Shown here: positions 15,855 through 23,630 of the stretch, one piece after another
How positions within the stretch are numbered: the first letter of the stretch is position 1
Layout: each line of letters opens with the position of its first letter
Assembly (NCBI GenBank): GCA_964607865.1
Contig: CAZSLZ010000036.1
Coordinates: 1-24,233 of the forward strand
Length of the DNA stretch: 24,233 nucleotides
DNA from: CAZSLZ01 sp964607865
Lineage (GTDB): Bacteria; Vulcanimicrobiota; JAJTBE01; CAZSLZ01
Direction of reading: 5' to 3'
Made by a program: the position numbers and the translations under genes
Notes under the pieces: model-generated
Told to the model about the DNA's origin: nothing
Seen by the model: the letters and a program-made list of their open reading frames with translations, nothing else
Database searches by the model: none

Positions 15855-17234
15855 ATGAAATATCATATAATTACACTGGGGTGCCCCAAAAACACTGTAG
15901 ATTCTGAAAATATGATGGCCCTGTTAAATAGATCCGGATTGGAATATACTCCGGAGCCCGGTGAGGCAGAAGCCATTATTGTCAATACCTGCACCTTTAT
16001 TCATGATGCCAGGGTAGAAGCCATTGACACCATATTTGAGATTCATGAACTGGCAAGAAACACAGGCGCCAGAATTATTGTAACCGGTTGCCTCGCCCAG
16101 AGATATAAAGATGAAATTGCCAATTCCTTTTCTGAGGTTGATTCATGGATGGGATTGGAAAAATTGGAGAACATTGTTTCCGTGGTAAAAAAATCTATTG
16201 AAGGGGAAAAAATAAGAAAATATTATAATCCCTGCCCCGGCACTTTTGAAAATTTACCCCGTTTTTTTACCACACCGCCTCATTTCGGGTATTTAAAAAT
16301 CGCTGAAGGTTGTTCCCATAGCTGTAATTTTTGTATAATCCCCCAAATTCGTGGAAAATTCCGCTCCCTGCCCATGGAAGATATTATACTACAGGCAGAA
16401 GAACTTATAAAGACAGAAAGAAGAGAACTGGTGCTGATTGCCCAGGATACCACCCTTTACGGAGTGGATTTATACGGAAAACAGAAACTGCCCGAACTTC
16501 TAAAAAGACTAGCAAACCTTGAGGGTGTGGAATGGGTCAGGCTCATGTATGCCTACCCCGATTCCCTGAATAAAGAAATATTACAAACCATTGCTGATGA
16601 ACCCAGAATCTGCAATTACCTGGACATACCCCTGCAGCACTCTCACCCTGCGGTTCTGAAAAAAATGGGAAGAAGCAACCGGGGAAGAGAAACTGTGGAA
16701 GCCATAAAGGAAATTATTCCCGAAGCTGAGATCAGGACAGCTTTTATTGTAGGACACCCCGGAGAAACCGAAAAACGATTTCATCATCTGGTTAACTTTG
16801 TGGAAGAATACCGTTTTTATAATTTGGGTGTTTTTACCTATTCCCCCGAAGAAAATACAGTTTCCGCCGGCTTTAAGGCCAGGGCCTCCGGAGTTCAGGC
16901 AGAACGTCGAAGAGATATACTCATGAGCCTGCAGCAGGACATAGCTTTCGAACTTCGCCGGGAAAAAGAAGGTAAAATACTGACTGCGGTCTGCAGCAAC
17001 CGTTTGAATTTCATTGAAAACCCCGGGCTGGCTGAAACACTTGAAAACGCAGGAATATTCAGCCCGGATCAGCTTCCCGATGAAGTCACTGCCATAGGCC
17101 GGACTGTTTATGATGCCCCCGATATTGATGGACTGTTGTTCATAAAAGGCACCCCCCCTGCAGAAAACGAATTTTTTAAAGCCAGAATTGAAGAAGGACT
17201 TCCCTATGATTTGATAGGAAGCCCATTCAGTTAA
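15855..17234 (+). CDS. rimO: Ribosomal protein S12 methylthiotransferase RimO
   Basis: 459 aa from the ATG at 15855, which follows ACGGAG and starts at the conserved family N-terminus; the longer frame upstream runs into the repeat region and is rejected. N-terminal UPF0004 domain: TLGCPKN (C10), NTCTF (C46) and TGCL (C79) hold one 4Fe-4S cluster. The radical SAM motif C153-SHS-C157-NF-C160 is followed by IIPQIRG, the form typical of RimO rather than MiaB. The diagnostic IAQDTTLYGVDLYG and the C-terminal TRAM domain (about 390-459) are present. RimO adds a methylthio group to the conserved aspartate of ribosomal protein S12 in a SAM-dependent reaction. It stands alone and is flanked on both sides by copies of the intergenic repeat. 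Confidence 0.93.
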   Translation: MKYHIITLGCPKNTVDSENMMALLNRSGLEYTPEPGEAEAIIVNTCTFIHDARVEAIDTIFEIHELARNTGARIIVTGCLAQRYKDEIANSFSEVDSWMGLEKLENIVSVVKKSIEGEKIRKYYNPCPGTFENLPRFFTTPPHFGYLKIAEGCSHSCNFCIIPQIRGKFRSLPMEDIILQAEELIKTERRELVLIAQDTTLYGVDLYGKQKLPELLKRLANLEGVEWVRLMYAYPDSLNKEILQTIADEPRICNYLDIPLQHSHPAVLKKMGRSNRGRETVEAIKEIIPEAEIRTAFIVGHPGETEKRFHHLVNFVEEYRFYNLGVFTYSPEENTVSAGFKARASGVQAERRRDILMSLQQDIAFELRREKEGKILTAVCSNRLNFIENPGLAETLENAGIFSPDQLPDEVTAIGRTVYDAPDIDGLLFIKGTPPAENEFFKARIEEGLPYDLIGSPFS

Positions 17235-17242
17235 GAATTGAG

Positions 17243-17262
17243 AAGCAAACTTTCTGCTTTTT
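17243..17262 (+). terminator. Weak terminator after rimO
   Basis: 5-bp stem AAGCA/TGCTT (17243-17247/17255-17259) followed by TTT, 9 nt after the rimO stop. Short stem; could be chance. Confidence 0.35.
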
Positions 17263-17281
17263 ATGAACTGGATAAACAAAC

Positions 17282-17496
17282 CGTCATCGCAAGCATCCGC
17301 AGGATGCGTGGCGATCTCTCCCCATTTGGAATGGGGGAATGTATCATTCGCCCAATTAAGAATTGGGGAACATATTGTTCGCAATGTAGCTGGGAATAAA
17401 AGATAAAGACTCGGTTGCTCACGGATGCAAGGTAAATGGGTATGGAACCAACCCGATCCAAATTGAGATTGCCATGGTTTCTACAGATGTTCATGA
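17282..17496 (+). repeat. Structured intergenic repeat, copy 2
   Basis: Second copy, about 190 bp clearly conserved (17282-17474), with a 3' end that decays after GAGATTGCCA (17465-17474) so that its terminal inverted repeat is poor. Hairpins: CCCCATT/AATGGGG (17320-17326/17330-17336) and CCCAATT/AATTGGG (17351-17357/17361-17367). Compared with copy 1 the loop triplets and individual pairs differ while both stems remain paired. It lies between convergent rimO and the ROK gene and almost touches the ROK stop at 17506. Confidence 0.8.
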
Positions 17497-17505
17497 TAGC
17501 CAGCT

Positions 17506-18546
17506 TTATATCTGGTATAATTTTTTCAAAACCAGGGCTGATGCGCCGAAAGCACCTGAATTTTCACCCAGTTTGGCAGGGACAAACCTGACATTCTGAG
17601 GAGAAATCATTCTTACCCTGTTACGGATTTCATTTAATATATGAGAATGAAGGCTGTCCAGAATTTCCAGAACCTCGCCACCGATTACAATCATTTGGGG
17701 GTCGTACATATTTACAATTACAGCTATCCCCATTCCGATAAACTTTCCGGCAATTGAAATAATTTTTTTTGTCAGTTCGTCACCATTCAAGATACATCTT
17801 TTTATAATCTTGAAATTTATATCCTCAATGATGTTGATATGATTTGTAATATCACTCTGCCACCCTTTTTCCAGGCTCTGGGCATATCCTTTCTTTATAG
17901 CATTAATGGAGCAGAGAGCTTCAAAACAGCCCTGGTTGCCACAGGTACACCGGGGGCCATCGGGGGCGAGGGTAACATGGCCAATTTCTCCTGCGCCCTC
18001 ATTGGCGCCTGTAACCAGATCTTTCCCAATTACCGCAGCGCCGCCAATACCTACACCAATGGTCATAAAAAACATACTGGTAACTTCCTGGGTTTTTATT
18101 ATACCCGAATCGTGCAGAAGGGCGGAAGAGACCCCGGAATCATCCAGTAAAATTGGCCCGGAAGACTTTAAATAGTTTGAACTGGCGGCGCCGTAATATT
18201 TTTCGCCCAGAGCTGCGCAGTTTACATCATTGCTTATAAAAGTAGGTAAGCCAAATTCATCTTTAAATGGCTGGACCATGTTTTTCATTTCCCAGTCGGG
18301 AAAGTTGGGTGAAAATTTACAAATTCCCCGGCGGGAATCGAGCCAGCCCGGCACACCCAGGCCAATGCCGGCAACACCGTGATGCTTCAGTCTCCGAACA
18401 ATTTTCTTAACAACTTCCACAGCATATTCATAATCCACCCCCGAAGGAAGATTCATCTCACGCTTTTCAAGTATGTTTCCCTCGATGTCCGCCAACATTC
18501 CCACTACCGGTGAACATCCCAGATCTATTCCAATTGCTTTTTGCAT
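17506..18546 (-). CDS. ROK-family sugar kinase (glucokinase-like)
   Basis: 346 aa from the ATG at 18546, behind GGGGGTGAGG; a GTG at 18555 lies inside that ribosome binding site and is rejected. ROK signatures: GIGLGVPG, FISNDVNCAALGE, ExGH motif in GAGEIGHVTL, and the zinc-binding CTCGNQGCFE. Family enzymes phosphorylate glucose or other hexoses with ATP, and some are repressors; there is no DNA-binding domain here, so it is a kinase. Two oddities: the phosphate loop reads DLGCSPVVG where DxGGTxxxG is normal, and there is an insertion of about 30 residues after KYYGAASS (YLKSSGPILL..) before the MTIGVGIGG strand (normally TxGTGIGG). It is transcribed away from the sugar-binding lipoprotein, so both may respond to one sugar. 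Activity as a kinase is likely but not certain. Confidence 0.8.
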   Translation of the reverse strand: MQKAIGIDLGCSPVVGMLADIEGNILEKREMNLPSGVDYEYAVEVVKKIVRRLKHHGVAGIGLGVPGWLDSRRGICKFSPNFPDWEMKNMVQPFKDEFGLPTFISNDVNCAALGEKYYGAASSNYLKSSGPILLDDSGVSSALLHDSGIIKTQEVTSMFFMTIGVGIGGAAVIGKDLVTGANEGAGEIGHVTLAPDGPRCTCGNQGCFEALCSINAIKKGYAQSLEKGWQSDITNHINIIEDINFKIIKRCILNGDELTKKIISIAGKFIGMGIAVIVNMYDPQMIVIGGEVLEILDSLHSHILNEIRNRVRMISPQNVRFVPAKLGENSGAFGASALVLKKLYQI

Positions 18547-18670
18547 ATACCTCACCCCCTTTTATTTTTTCTTTAAAACCCCTTAGCTTCCCTTGTGCTT
18601 AAAATTGCAAACCCGTCTTTTTCGAAGGAGAATTGCACGAGATAAAGAAATATTTATTAAATAGATAAAC

Positions 18671-18676
18671 TATAAT
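18671..18676 (+). promoter_or_regulatory. Possible -10 element for the sugar-binding lipoprotein gene
   Basis: Consensus TATAAT 23 nt before the ATG at 18699; a Shine-Dalgarno AAGGAGG lies between. No good -35 at 16-18 bp, so the call is weak. Confidence 0.3.
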
Positions 18677-18698
18677 AAATTTTTATAAGGAGGATAAA

Positions 18699-19775
18699 AT
18701 GAAAAAACATTTGAGACTATTCATACTTGCCGTGGTTATGATTTCCCTGATTCTGTCTGCTGGTTGCACAAAGCCCGCAGATAAGCCCGGCGAAACCGAA
18801 ACACCAGGTGAAGCCAAGGTTGAAGCTAAGTATAAAGTGGGAGTTTCCCTGATGAACCGGGAACAGAGTTTCTATAAAGATCTGGAAGCTGCCATGCAGA
18901 AAACCGCCCAGGAAAAAGGCGTGGCATTGGAAATCCGGGATGCTCAGTTCGATTCCAGTAAACAGCTCAACGGTACTGAAACATTGCTTATAGGCGATCT
19001 GGATGCCATAATTATCTGCCCCGTGGATTCAAAAGCTGTGGGCTCAGCTGTAAAAGCTGCCAACCAGAAAAATGTCCCTGTTTTTACTGTGGACATCAAG
19101 GCAGAGAAGGGCGATGTAGTTTCTCACATTGCTTCCGATAACCCTCAGGGCGGCAAAAAAGCTGCTGAATATATGGCAAAAATTCTGGATGGAAAAGGAA
19201 ACATAGTAATTCTTAATTCCCCAGAGGTAACATCGGTTCAGGAAAGAGTCCGTGGTTTCAAGGAAGAGGTTGCCAAACATCCCGAGATGAAAATACTGGA
19301 AGACATTGACGGAGGAGCCAAAAAAGGCTCGGCAATGAAGGCTATGGAAAACCTGCTTCAGGCTAACCAGAATATTGATGGTGTGTTTGCAATTAATGAC
19401 GAAACTGCCTTGGGCGCTCTGAGAGCAATTGAAGTCAATAAAAGAGAAAATATAATTATTGTTGGTTATGACGCCACTCCCGAAGCCCAGAAAGAGATTC
19501 TGTCCGGGGGCCCATTGAAAGCCGACGTGGTTCAGGACCCCGGCAAAATGGGCGAGGTTGCCATCGAAACAGTGGTTAAACATTTTGAAGGCAAAGAAGT
19601 GCCCGCTCAAATTCCCATTCCTATTACTATTATGGATAAAGAGTCATTAGAAAAAGCAAAAGCTGAAGTTACCGAAGAACACAAAGGTGAAGATGATAAG
19701 GATACCCCACCTGCCACTGATAACAAAAAGGAAGAAAAACCTGAAGAAACCGAAAAAACTCCTCAACCGGAATAG
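18699..19775 (+). CDS. Sugar-binding lipoprotein (RbsB-like periplasmic-binding protein)
   Basis: 358 aa; AAGGAGG before the ATG. Lipobox L-S-A-G-C23 after a hydrophobic core, so it is anchored to a membrane. The mature protein is a type 4 periplasmic-binding fold: KYKVGVSLMNREQSFYKDLEAAM, IIICPVDSKAV, VPVFTVDIKAE, ASDNPQGGKKAAEYMA, FAINDETALGALRAIE and VGYDATPEA are the conserved blocks of the ribose/galactose-binding family. The last 40 residues are a tail rich in E, K, P, T and D not found in typical members. Ligand probably a pentose or hexose, not more precise. No ABC ATPase or permease genes lie next to it, so its transporter must be elsewhere, or it works as a sensor subunit. It is divergent from the ROK kinase gene across a 152-bp spacer. 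Confidence 0.85.
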   Translation: MKKHLRLFILAVVMISLILSAGCTKPADKPGETETPGEAKVEAKYKVGVSLMNREQSFYKDLEAAMQKTAQEKGVALEIRDAQFDSSKQLNGTETLLIGDLDAIIICPVDSKAVGSAVKAANQKNVPVFTVDIKAEKGDVVSHIASDNPQGGKKAAEYMAKILDGKGNIVILNSPEVTSVQERVRGFKEEVAKHPEMKILEDIDGGAKKGSAMKAMENLLQANQNIDGVFAINDETALGALRAIEVNKRENIIIVGYDATPEAQKEILSGGPLKADVVQDPGKMGEVAIETVVKHFEGKEVPAQIPIPITIMDKESLEKAKAEVTEEHKGEDDKDTPPATDNKKEEKPEETEKTPQPE

Positions 19776-19779
19776 AATT

Positions 19780-19829
19780 TTGTAAACAAGAAGCGGCTGT
19801 CCAAAAAGGGCAGCCCTCTTTGTTTACAA
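19780..19829 (+). terminator. Long inverted repeat and terminator after the sugar-binding gene
   Basis: Inner stem GGCTGTCC/GGGCAGCC (19795-19802/19808-19815, one G-U pair) around an A5 loop, plus a perfect 10-bp outer stem TTGTAAACAA/TTGTTTACAA (19780-19789/19820-19829), starting 5 nt after the stop codon. The inner hairpin followed by CTCTTTGTTT is a Rho-independent terminator. Confidence 0.7.
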
Positions 19830-19847
19830 TTTGAAAAATTCTAATTT

Positions 19848-20033
19848 CGTCATCACGGGCATCCGCAGGATGCGTTGTGATCTCTCCCAATTAAGAATTG
19901 GGGAATGTATTGTTCGCAATGTAGCTGGGTGGAAAATGAAAAAGATCCGGGCGCTCACAGATGCAAAGTAAGTGGGTTGGGAACCAACCCAATCTAAATT
20001 GAGATTGCCACGCCTCTTCAAGGCTCGCAATGA
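19848..20033 (+). repeat. Structured intergenic repeat, copy 3 (one hairpin unit)
   Basis: Third copy, 186 bp. The terminal inverted repeats are well kept: 5' 19848-19884 and 3' 20001-20033. It has only one internal hairpin unit, CCCAATT/AATTGGG (19886-19892/19896-19902), where copies 1 and 2 have two; the length difference from copy 1 (33 bp) fits loss of one unit. A further hairpin, GGGTTGG/CCAACCC (loop GAA) at about 19974-19990, is weaker but still partly paired in the other copies. Confidence 0.85.
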
Positions 20034-20185
20034 GCCCATTCTTTCAGGTCGTCACATCCTTCCAGGGCTCGCCAGGACGAACTTTCAGTCCGTGAGAAGA
20101 ATAGAAACCTGGCTGAAGACAAAACTTTGTTGCGAACAGGCTGTTACCTGGTTCTAAATCAGTTTTGCAATGAAAAATTTTAAAA
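20034..20185. other. Gene-free spacer after repeat copy 3
   Basis: No coding potential that I can support. It holds a degenerate palindrome (about TCGTC..GACGA, 20048-20081) and an imperfect GAACAGG/CCTGGTTC pair near 20136-20156, which may be remnants of another repeat. Confidence 0.4.
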
Positions 20186-20217
20186 GAGCCATCCTTTTGG
20201 GACAGCTCCTTTTTTTG
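20186..20217 (+). terminator. Imperfect terminator upstream of the M16 genes
   Basis: GAGC..TCC/GGG..GCTC stem with internal mismatches (20186-20208), followed by T7. The sequence is of the same type as the terminator at 19795 but on the far side of repeat copy 3. Confidence 0.5.
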
Positions 20218-20365
20218 TATCAGTTTAACTGCAACTCATGAAAGTTATTTAAAATAGAATGAGAAAGTGAAAGTTTTTTAATGACAGCATAAAAGGAAGC
20301 GTGAAATATTTCGGCGAAATTTTTATCTGTTATAAGAAGGCAATATCAGAAAAAGAGGTATTACA

Positions 20366-21877
20366 ATGAAAAGAAAAATTGTTATGTTCCTGGCCCTTTT
20401 ATTGATGGCACTGTCAATTAACATGCCGGTTTCTGCCGGGGAAAATTACTTGCCCGAGGTAAATATCAGAAAATTGGACAACGGGTTAACCGTAATGGTG
20501 GTTGAAGATCACAGCTCCCCGACGGTAGCATGTTACCGTTATCACAAAGTGGGTTCTATAAACGAATGGCCCGGGGTAACCGGAGCAGCCCACCTGCTTG
20601 AACATATGATGTTCAAGGGCACAAAAAAAATTGGGACCTGGAATTATGAAGCTGAGGTTCCCATAATGAATAAGATTGATTCTCTGGTGGAGCAAATCAA
20701 TGTAGAGTTGGCAAAGGGGCTTACCGATTATCAGAAAATGGACGAAGAAAAAGTGAAAAGCCTGTGGGCTCAAATCAGAGAACTTCAAACCGAGCAAAAA
20801 AAATATATAAGAAAAAATGAAATTGATTACATATATAAATCTCTTGGCGGCAGAGGGCTGAATGCTTCCACTTCTTTTGACCGTACCGATTATTATATTC
20901 TTTTGCCTTCAAATAAAGTGGAAGTCTGGGGGATGATAGAATCTGATCGTATGAGAAGCCCGGTTTTCCGTGAGTTTTACTCGGAAAGGGATGTAGTCAA
21001 GGAAGAAAGCAGAATGTATAATAACACTCCCTATGGCCAGATTTTTAGAACCATAATTGAAAACATGTACGTTACCCTGCCTTATGGCCACGAGATAATC
21101 GGCTGGATGTCAGATTTAAATACCATCCAGCGAAAAGAAATAGAAGAATTTTTCCGTAAATTTTATGCCCCTAATAATACTGTTCTGGTATTGGTGGGTG
21201 ATATTACCAAAGACGAGGGGTTTGAACTGGTGGCAAAACACTTCAGCGACATTCCCTCACAGCCCGCTCCCGATCCGGTGTTCTCTCAGGAACCTCTTCA
21301 GAAGGGAGAAAGAAGGGTTGAGGTCAACTTTGACTCTAACCCCATTATGGCTATAGGTTTCCACGGGCCCCGCCCCGGAAACCCCGACCAATATGCCATG
21401 GAAATTCTGGGAGAAATTCTCAGCTCGGGCAGAACCAGCAGGCTCCATAAAAACCTTATTGAAACCAATATCGCTTTTGTTGCCGATGCCGGGCAGTGGA
21501 CACTGGCCTATGTAAATCCCTTCATCTTCTGGGTTGCACCAAAGAAACCCTATACCATGGATCAGCTGGAAGAAGCTCTTTACAAGGAAATTGATAAATT
21601 AAAAACTGAACCTGTAACTGATGAAGAACTGCAGAGAGCCAAGAACAAGTTGGCATTCAGTTATTACTCCAAGGTGAAATCACCCATGTATCTTGCAGAA
21701 GAATTGGCCCGCGCCCATGTATGGACGGGAAACTGGAAAAATATGGACGAAAGGGCACATTACGATAAGGTTACCGCCGATGACGTTATGAGAGTAGCAA
21801 ATAAATACCTGGTTAAAAGCAACAGAACCGTGGTAAGGCTGAAGTCAGAAGAAAAAAGCGAAACAGCTGTAAAATAA
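20366..21877 (+). CDS. M16 zinc peptidase, catalytic subunit
   Basis: 503 aa; AAAGAGG upstream. Signal peptide at about 1-24 (ends VSA|GE). The inverted zinc motif is HLLEH (H76, E79, H80) in GAAHLLEHMMFKGT, with the downstream third ligand in VVKEESRM (E213 or E214). Between KGTKKIGT and LGGRGLNASTSFDRTDYY there is an insertion of about 70 residues, charged and helical; it is typical of a known group of exported bacterial M16 peptidases. The second half (from about 290) is the inactive M16 C-terminal domain with EILGEILSSGRTSRLHKNLIE. The enzyme should degrade or process peptides in the periplasm. It is followed 15 bp downstream by a second M16 gene without a zinc site; together they would make an alpha/beta pair. 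Confidence 0.88.
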   Translation: MKRKIVMFLALLLMALSINMPVSAGENYLPEVNIRKLDNGLTVMVVEDHSSPTVACYRYHKVGSINEWPGVTGAAHLLEHMMFKGTKKIGTWNYEAEVPIMNKIDSLVEQINVELAKGLTDYQKMDEEKVKSLWAQIRELQTEQKKYIRKNEIDYIYKSLGGRGLNASTSFDRTDYYILLPSNKVEVWGMIESDRMRSPVFREFYSERDVVKEESRMYNNTPYGQIFRTIIENMYVTLPYGHEIIGWMSDLNTIQRKEIEEFFRKFYAPNNTVLVLVGDITKDEGFELVAKHFSDIPSQPAPDPVFSQEPLQKGERRVEVNFDSNPIMAIGFHGPRPGNPDQYAMEILGEILSSGRTSRLHKNLIETNIAFVADAGQWTLAYVNPFIFWVAPKKPYTMDQLEEALYKEIDKLKTEPVTDEELQRAKNKLAFSYYSKVKSPMYLAEELARAHVWTGNWKNMDERAHYDKVTADDVMRVANKYLVKSNRTVVRLKSEEKSETAVK

Positions 21878-21892
21878 ATGGAGGCAGAAATA

Positions 21893-23389
21893 ATGAAAAA
21901 AGGTTTTAAATATATATTTATTGTGTTGATTTTATCTATTCTCACCTTTTACCCGGTTTTTGCATCGGCGGCAGGGGGAGAAATGACCGCAGAAGACGCC
22001 AGAAAACCAAAATCGCCAATACTGGAAGAAGTAGAGGCAATGGCCTTTGAACCCATCGAATTCCAGGTTCCCAGGGTGGGTAAGGAAGTTGAAAGAGTGG
22101 AACTTGATAACGGTATGATTCTTTATTTGATGGAAGATCACAGGTTGCCCCTTATTCAAATAAAAGGCCTGATAAGAACCGGGGAAGCATACGAGAAAAA
22201 AGAACAGCACGGTGTAGCCCACCTTACCGGCAAAGTTATGCGAATTGGGGGAACAGAAAAATATTCTTCAGACAAACTTAATGAGGAATTGGAATATATT
22301 GCCGCCAGGCTGGAAACAGGAATTGAAGTGGAAGAAGGCTGGATCTCCCTGGAAGTTATCTCTTCGGAATTTGACAAGGGGTTGAATCTTTTCTCCCAGG
22401 TCCTCAGGTATCCGATGTTTGACGAAAATAAACTGGAACTGGAGAAGAGTAAGATTAAAGAATCTCTGCGAAGAAGAAACGATAACTATAGAAGTATAGG
22501 TGACCGGGAATTTTACCGCATAGTTTATCCAAATTATGCCAATGGCTGGGAATTTGACTGGGATGTGGTCAAGAATATCAGAAAAGACGACCTTGTCGCC
22601 TGGCATAACCGGTTTTATAAACCCAATAATATGATGTTTGCCGTGGTTGGCGATTTCAACCGGGATGAAATGATAACCAGATTCATCCAGGCCTTTGGCG
22701 ACTGGGAAAAATCCCAGGTTGATCTTTCCGGGCTTCAGGATATGGAAAAGGAATTTAACCCCGGGCTTTATTTCGCTAAAAAAAATCTTGACCAGTCTTA
22801 CATCCGCATGGGCCATCTGGGCATAAAAAGAACCAATCCCGACCGCTATTCCATAAGATTGATGGATTATATCCTGGGAAACGGTGGCTTTAATTCCTGG
22901 ATGACCGAAAAAATCCGCTCCGACGAAGGATTAGCTTACTCGGTTTACTCATACTTCAACACCTCCGGGCGTACCTTCGGCACCGCCGGCGCAGTATGCT
23001 CCACCAAATCTGAATCCACAGTAAGGGCAATAGAACTTATGCTTGCCCAGATAAACCGCATCAAAAATGAAGATGTAACCCCTGAAAAATTGAAATGGGC
23101 AAAGGATTCAATTATTAACAGCTTTGTGTTTAATTTTGATACCCCCCTGAAGCAGACCGCAGGGCTGATGAACCTGGAATATGAGGGCCTGCCTTCGGAT
23201 TACTATGAAAACTATTGCGAAAATATTAGAAAAGTGACTGTTCAGGATATAAAGAAGGTGGCAAACCAATATCTTTTCCCGGAAGAAATGACCCTGATAG
23301 TGGTTGGTAACCCGGAAAAGTTTGACAAACCCCTGAAAAATCTGGGCAAACCTGTTGAAATTGAACTGAAAGACGTAATAACCGATTAA
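21893..23389 (+). CDS. M16-family protein without zinc site (non-catalytic subunit)
   Basis: 498 aa from the ATG at 21893; GGAGG at 21880-21884 lies 8 nt before it, and the in-frame ATG at 21878 overlaps that site. Signal peptide at about 1-25. The zinc motif has decayed: H110-L-T-G-K114 stands where HxxEH is expected, so Glu and the second His are both lost. The substrate-side motif is kept in the C-terminal half: RSDEGLAYSVYSYF (Arg and Tyr). This fits the beta subunit of mitochondrial processing peptidase and bacterial M16 heterodimers, where one subunit is catalytic and the other binds substrate. A terminator follows at 23425. Confidence 0.87.
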   Translation: MKKGFKYIFIVLILSILTFYPVFASAAGGEMTAEDARKPKSPILEEVEAMAFEPIEFQVPRVGKEVERVELDNGMILYLMEDHRLPLIQIKGLIRTGEAYEKKEQHGVAHLTGKVMRIGGTEKYSSDKLNEELEYIAARLETGIEVEEGWISLEVISSEFDKGLNLFSQVLRYPMFDENKLELEKSKIKESLRRRNDNYRSIGDREFYRIVYPNYANGWEFDWDVVKNIRKDDLVAWHNRFYKPNNMMFAVVGDFNRDEMITRFIQAFGDWEKSQVDLSGLQDMEKEFNPGLYFAKKNLDQSYIRMGHLGIKRTNPDRYSIRLMDYILGNGGFNSWMTEKIRSDEGLAYSVYSYFNTSGRTFGTAGAVCSTKSESTVRAIELMLAQINRIKNEDVTPEKLKWAKDSIINSFVFNFDTPLKQTAGLMNLEYEGLPSDYYENYCENIRKVTVQDIKKVANQYLFPEEMTLIVVGNPEKFDKPLKNLGKPVEIELKDVITD

Positions 23390-23424
23390 ACCCACTACAA
23401 AATTCATTTATCATTGAAATACAC

Positions 23425-23460
23425 AAACCCCGGTAACTTCAAACCCCGGGGTTTATCTTT
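23425..23460 (+). terminator. Terminator of the M16 operon
   Basis: Perfect 9-bp stem AAACCCCGG/CCGGGGTTT (23425-23433/23446-23454), 12-nt loop, then ATCTTTATTCTT. Confidence 0.8.
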
Positions 23461-23577
23461 ATTCTTGGGGCAAGGAAAAGGCAGGCAGAAATCCTTCAAT
23501 TTTTTGTGACCGATTTATGGCCGGTACATGTCAAAAAAGGGGTATTTCGGGGTAATTCTGGGTAATAACAGGCAGGA

Positions 23578-23613
23578 AACAAAAAACCCGGTAGTTTGAT
23601 AACCACCGGGTTT
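23578..23613 (-). terminator. Terminator of the tRNA-Ser/tRNA-Arg transcript
   Basis: Perfect 9-bp stem AAACCCGGT/ACCGGGTTT (23584-23592/23605-23613). On the minus strand it continues into a T-run (TTTTTTG), 17 nt past the 3' end of tRNA-Arg. Confidence 0.75.
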
Positions 23614-23630
23614 ATAGTCTTTCCGGCGAA

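Noticed and set aside
17261..17494. Similar minus-strand open frames in repeat copies 2 and 3 (17261-17494 and 19824-20039)
   Set aside because: The two translations resemble each other only because the DNA is repeated; copy 1 has a stop in the same frame and no start signal is present. The repeat is better explained as non-coding.
19044..19610. 188-codon open frame on the minus strand opposite the sugar-binding lipoprotein gene
   Set aside because: It is the antisense shadow of a clearly conserved plus-strand gene, has no ribosome binding site, and is rich in F and C as expected from antisense reading.
15539..20033. CRISPR array
   Set aside because: The repeated units are about 200 bp, 1.5-2.5 kb apart and separated by ordinary genes, with no regular spacers and no cas genes.
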